This document shows positions 30,290 to 33,079 of a DNA stretch of 33,079 nt, piece by piece. A program made the translations under genes and the position numbers. Origin of the DNA: an uncultured Spirochaetaceae bacterium. Its GTDB lineage: Bacteria; Spirochaetota; Spirochaetia; Sphaerochaetales; Sphaerochaetaceae. The notes beneath the pieces were generated by a model, which worked only from the letters and a program-made list of their open reading frames with translations, ran no database searches and was not told the origin of the DNA. The stretch lies in NCBI GenBank assembly GCA_944392975.1, contig CALXYN010000021.1, positions 1 to 33,079 on the forward strand, read 5' to 3'. Position 1 is the stretch's first letter, and every line of letters begins with the position of its first letter.

Positions 30290-31438
30290 GTGGGAAAGCA
30301 AGATTTGACACCAGCTTTCAGATTCCTGAAGCTGACATATGGGACTTATCTGAAAAGAAAGTATCGGATGATGGGCTACGGCATTGAAAAGGTTCTTCCC
30401 TTCAAGGGGCCTGCTGTTGTCTTTGCCAATCACACTCATACCAATGATCCTTTTTTCATCTCGGCAATGTATCCATATACAATCAGATGGGTTGCGGGAA
30501 GTTATCTCTTTAAGATGAAGGGGGTAGGGTTCCTTCTCCGCAATCTCGTACATGCCATCCCGAAAGTCCAGGGAAGAAGCGATCTCGAGACAATCAGGAA
30601 TATATCGAGAGCTCTGAAAGAGGGGGACATTGTGGGCCTTTTTCCTGAGGGGACAAGGAGCTGGGATGGCGAGATGATGGATATCACAGGAGCAACTGCA
30701 AAGCTTGTGCGCATTTTTAAGGTTCCTGTGGTGTTTGTTCATATCGAAGGTGGTTTCCTGAATAAGCCACGATGGTCGGATACAGTCAGGAAAGGGCCTG
30801 TTTCGGTTCGTGTAGTGAAAGTCCTGACTCCAGAAGAAATCCAGAAGATGAGCCTTGATGAAATCACGGCTTTAACAAAGGAATACCTTTCATTCTCCAC
30901 CGATGAATGGCAAGAGAGGGCGAAGATTCCGTATCTGTCCGGAACTCTTGCTGAAGGTTCTGAGCGTCTTTTCTATCTATGCCCTGAATGTCATTCCTTC
31001 TCCACGATTCATTCTCATGGAGGAACTGCAGAGTGTTCCAGCTGTGGTTTCTCGGTAACTTTCGATGATTACGGAAGAATCAGGACGAATAATGCTGAAA
31101 TAGCATATACAAGGCTTTCTGACTGGCACCACTGGGAGAGAAAAGAGCTTTCAGAAATCTATGCAGGGACTGAAAGCGGGGAAATCTTCTCTGACCACGG
31201 AATACTTTTCCAGATTCCAGGTAAGAAGAAGCTGCAGACAGTTTCTACCTCTTTTGAGATAAGCGGTGAGAAAGAAGGTCTCAGATTTACATTTGAAAAT
31301 GAAATCAGGCACAAAGAAAAGAGTTTCAAGGAGCTTTTCTTCCCGTTTGCTTCTCTTGAATCAATTGTCATAAATGCTAAACAGACTGTGGAATTCTATG
31401 CTGATGGCATGGGGATGCGGACGATTTCTTGGACCTAA
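30290..31438 (+). CDS. PlsC-type acyltransferase with zinc ribbon, C-terminus replaced by IS sequence
   Basis: 382 aa as it stands; GTG start at 30290, without a clear ribosome site, 39 nt after the phosphorylase gene. Transfers an acyl group to lysophosphatidic acid or a similar lipid at the inner membrane. Acyltransferase motif 1 is NHTHTNDPFF (His48-x4-Asp53), motif 3 is FPEGTRS (118-124). Cys231, Cys234, Cys249 and Cys252 form a zinc-ribbon (CPEC...CSSC), followed by a beta-rich domain. The IS3 element begins at 31410, inside codon 374, and supplies the last residues (GMRTISWT) and the TAA. The native C-terminus is lost; both catalytic motifs are intact, so activity may survive. Confidence 0.82.
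   Translation: MGKQDLTPAFRFLKLTYGTYLKRKYRMMGYGIEKVLPFKGPAVVFANHTHTNDPFFISAMYPYTIRWVAGSYLFKMKGVGFLLRNLVHAIPKVQGRSDLETIRNISRALKEGDIVGLFPEGTRSWDGEMMDITGATAKLVRIFKVPVVFVHIEGGFLNKPRWSDTVRKGPVSVRVVKVLTPEEIQKMSLDEITALTKEYLSFSTDEWQERAKIPYLSGTLAEGSERLFYLCPECHSFSTIHSHGGTAECSSCGFSVTFDDYGRIRTNNAEIAYTRLSDWHHWERKELSEIYAGTESGEIFSDHGILFQIPGKKKLQTVSTSFEISGEKEGLRFTFENEIRHKEKSFKELFFPFASLESIVINAKQTVEFYADGMGMRTISWT
31410..31437. repeat. IS left inverted repeat
   Basis: About 28 bp. Matches the reverse complement of the right end (33053-33079 plus one base) with mismatches mainly in the middle. It contains both the TAG of the transposase (minus) and most of the TAA ending the acyltransferase frame (plus). Confidence 0.8.
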
Positions 31439-33030
31439 GCGATAGTTTTATCTTTCATGATCTTCGACCTGAACTCAAGTGGGCTGAGGCCTCCAAGTGA
31501 CATCTTTATTCTTCTTTCATTGTACCAGTGGATGTAGGCATCCACTCTGAGTATAAAATCCTGTATAGAGATGCCTTTCCAGTCCTTCCCATAGAACATC
31601 TCATTTTTCAGTCTTCCGAAAAAACCCTCACAAGCAGAATTGTCGGGAGAACAGCCCTTTTTTGACATGGATCTTGTGAGTCCCGCTTCGGCCATGATGT
31701 CAATCCATTCAGGCCATCTGTAATGGCATCCCCTGTCTGAGTGGATTATCGTCTCATTGCAGTCTTCAAGCTTTGCGATGCCATTGCGGAGCATGCTGTT
31801 TGCAAGTTCCGCATTTGGACTTGTTCCGATGCTCCAGGAGATCACCATTCCATCATAGCAGTCAACGAGAGGAGAGAGGTAAACCTTGCCGGCAGGGATG
31901 CTGAATTCAGTGATGTCGGTAAGCAGCTTCTGCCCTGGTGAATCCGCATGGAAATCCCGGTTGAGAAGATTCGGCACCTCAGGCGAGATCTCTCCTTTAT
32001 ATGAGCTGTAACGCTTCTTCTTGACGAAGGCGATCGCAAGCCCCTCTTCCTTCATCAGGCGCCGTACAACCTTCTCTGAGACGGTTATGCCATCCCTCTG
32101 CAGAAGACAATTGATACGTCTGTATCCATAGCACTCATTGTTCTCTTCGAACAATCTGCGTATCCTGGTTCTCAGATCTGCATGCCTGTCATTCCTTAGC
32201 GCATTGCGGCAATAGCAGTAACTGCTTTTGCTGATTGAGAAGATCGGGAGAAGCTCTTTCAGACGGTAACGTTCTCTTAGGGCATCAATCACAAGAGACT
32301 TCTCCCTGTTTGTCAGCCTTTCCAGACTGATGCCCTGATCTTTTTTTAGCAGTTCGGCTGCCTTCTCCAGACATGCAAGCTCTATCTCAGCATGCCGCCT
32401 TCGCTCCTCAAGCTCCCTGTTCTTCTCTTCCAGTTCTGCTATGCTATTCTCATATCTGGCGATGATCTCCTCTGCTTCCTCAATACTGCTGATTATGATC
32501 GGGACCTGTGTGTCTTCTGTCTTTCTTTTGCTCATGGAGATATTGATATCATGTGCAATCTCTCTTTTCCATGTGTAAAGGGATGATCTGGAAACACCTG
32601 CTCCTTTTGCAGCTTCCTCTGCGCTTCCTGTCCGCGTGGCAAGCTTCATAACGCAGTCTTTCTTCTTCTCCATCGATGGATGCTTGTCTCTTTTCAGATA
32701 TCCCTCATGGATGATTCTTTCCCCAGGCGCAAGCTCATCTATCCATTCCATCAGCTTCTCCCGGCTCGGATATCCTAAGCTCCTGATCGTGTAGCTGATC
32801 TGCTTCCCGTGTCTAAGATAGAAATCGACGGCTTCCTGCTTTTCTTCTTGACTATACCTGCTGTTACCTGCACATCTTTCATGGAGCTTTCCTGTCTCTT
32901 CGTATTCCCTGGCCCATTTGACAAGCATTTTGCGATCAGGATAACCAAGCTCCCTTATAACAGCTGATACTTTCCTGCCATACTTGAAATACATCTCTAC
33001 TGCTTTAATTCTCTCTTCCAGTGCGTACAT
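31435..33030 (-). CDS. IS3-family transposase, single-frame OrfAB
   Basis: 531 aa in one uninterrupted frame, while most IS3 elements make this product by a -1 frameshift between orfA and orfB. The N-terminus has three helix-turn-helix-like units: residues 1-48, 60-100 and 118-160 (VSAVIRELGYPDRK, ISYTIRSLGYPSRE, EEAAKGAGVSRSSLYTWKRE). A leucine-zipper-like coiled coil (about 183-232) follows. The catalytic rve domain has Asp372 (LLTDITEF), Asp432 (IHSDRGCHY) and Glu468 (NSACEGFFGRLKNEMFY), a complete DDE triad. HWYNERRIKMSLGGLSPLEF is the usual end. Appears intact and possibly active. Confidence 0.93.
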   Translation of the reverse strand: MYALEERIKAVEMYFKYGRKVSAVIRELGYPDRKMLVKWAREYEETGKLHERCAGNSRYSQEEKQEAVDFYLRHGKQISYTIRSLGYPSREKLMEWIDELAPGERIIHEGYLKRDKHPSMEKKKDCVMKLATRTGSAEEAAKGAGVSRSSLYTWKREIAHDINISMSKRKTEDTQVPIIISSIEEAEEIIARYENSIAELEEKNRELEERRRHAEIELACLEKAAELLKKDQGISLERLTNREKSLVIDALRERYRLKELLPIFSISKSSYCYCRNALRNDRHADLRTRIRRLFEENNECYGYRRINCLLQRDGITVSEKVVRRLMKEEGLAIAFVKKKRYSSYKGEISPEVPNLLNRDFHADSPGQKLLTDITEFSIPAGKVYLSPLVDCYDGMVISWSIGTSPNAELANSMLRNGIAKLEDCNETIIHSDRGCHYRWPEWIDIMAEAGLTRSMSKKGCSPDNSACEGFFGRLKNEMFYGKDWKGISIQDFILRVDAYIHWYNERRIKMSLGGLSPLEFRSKIMKDKTIA

Positions 33031-33079
33031 CTATTCATCTTTCCTTTATTTCTAGGTCCAAGGTTTTGTCCGCACCTCC
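33004..33079. repeat. Terminal direct repeat, right copy (76 bp)
   Basis: Identical to positions 1-76. Covers the first nine transposase codons and the right end of the IS apart from its final base. Confidence 0.95.

Larger units (their letters stand above)
31410..33079 (-). mobile_element. IS3-family insertion sequence (about 1.67 kb, last base beyond window)
   Basis: Terminal inverted repeats: TGGGGATGCGGACGATTTCT... at the left end (31410 rightwards) and TGGAGGTGCGGACAAAACCT... read from the right end, sharing GCGGAC, CTTGGACCTA and the TG tips. The right tip would be at 33080; the left copy at 1-77 shows the missing base. One gene fills the element. The target duplication cannot be checked on the right. 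Sequence after the left copy (GTTGG) does not repeat the GGCA before 31410, so the two ends seen are not the two sides of one simple insertion. Confidence 0.9.

Noticed and set aside
30098-30742. A 214-aa minus-strand frame
   Set aside because: It is antisense to the phosphorylase and acyltransferase genes, which carry full family motifs; its composition is that of a shadow frame.
1-33079. A natural plasmid or phage, suggested by identical ends
   Set aside because: No replication, partition, mobilisation or phage structural genes, and the content is chromosomal (tRNA, rRNA methyltransferase, K+ uptake). An IS-mediated duplication or assembly closure explains the ends.

Overview
The window looks like chromosomal DNA of a host-associated anaerobic spirochaete, probably near Sphaerochaeta/Treponema. 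This is judged from protein style only: exported proteins with MKKLL...FAQG signals, a BMP-type nucleoside importer, a flavodiiron protein, KtrAB, and cytidylate-kinase-like proteins of a type common in anaerobes. No phage, plasmid or CRISPR genes are seen. The first and last 76 bases are identical and come from the same end of one IS3-family insertion sequence. The window is therefore an IS-bounded contig, an amplified segment, or an assembly loop.

Layout. 1-77: end of an IS copy, then a short 3' gene remnant, a terminator and tRNA-Val(CAC). 896-6280 (minus): three paralogous, AT-rich lipoproteins with beta-helix-like repeats, each apparently its own transcription unit, followed at 6364-6906 by a Cro/C1-like DNA-binding protein. 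7278-8068 (minus): a stand-alone riboflavin kinase coupled to an FMN-binding split-barrel protein. 8153-12248 (plus): SAM hydrolase, an ECF S component and an unusual fused ECF ATPase-ATPase-EcfT protein. 12428-17053 (plus): a four-gene nucleoside ABC importer. 17102-18268: an RlmD-like rRNA methyltransferase. 18269-21622 (minus): KtrB, KtrA and an NSS sodium symporter. 21739-26664 (plus): FGGY kinase, two cytidylate-kinase-like proteins, flavodiiron protein, MntP and a YhcH-like protein. 26714-28012 (minus): an exported FKBP isomerase. 28126-31438 (plus): deaminase, divergent MtnA-like isomerase, 6-oxopurine-type MTAP homologue, and a PlsC acyltransferase whose end is cut by an IS3 element (31410 to the window end).

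The most coherent biology is nucleoside handling. SAM hydrolase releases adenosine and methionine, the BMP importer brings in nucleosides, and the tightly overlapping deaminase-isomerase-phosphorylase operon could deaminate a purine, split the nucleoside and isomerise the sugar 1-phosphate. Key residues in the isomerase (no RGAPAIG motif) and the phosphorylase (Asn/Ala where MTAP has Asp/Asp) argue against a standard methionine-salvage pair. This operon is my main candidate for an undescribed system.

Regulation also shows a pattern. Several operon-leading genes lack a Shine-Dalgarno and have a -10-like hexamer placed so that transcription would start at or next to the start codon. Internal genes often have strong GGAGG sites. 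Terminator-like hairpins sit just before several downstream genes. The one before the flavodiiron gene contains that gene's ribosome binding site.
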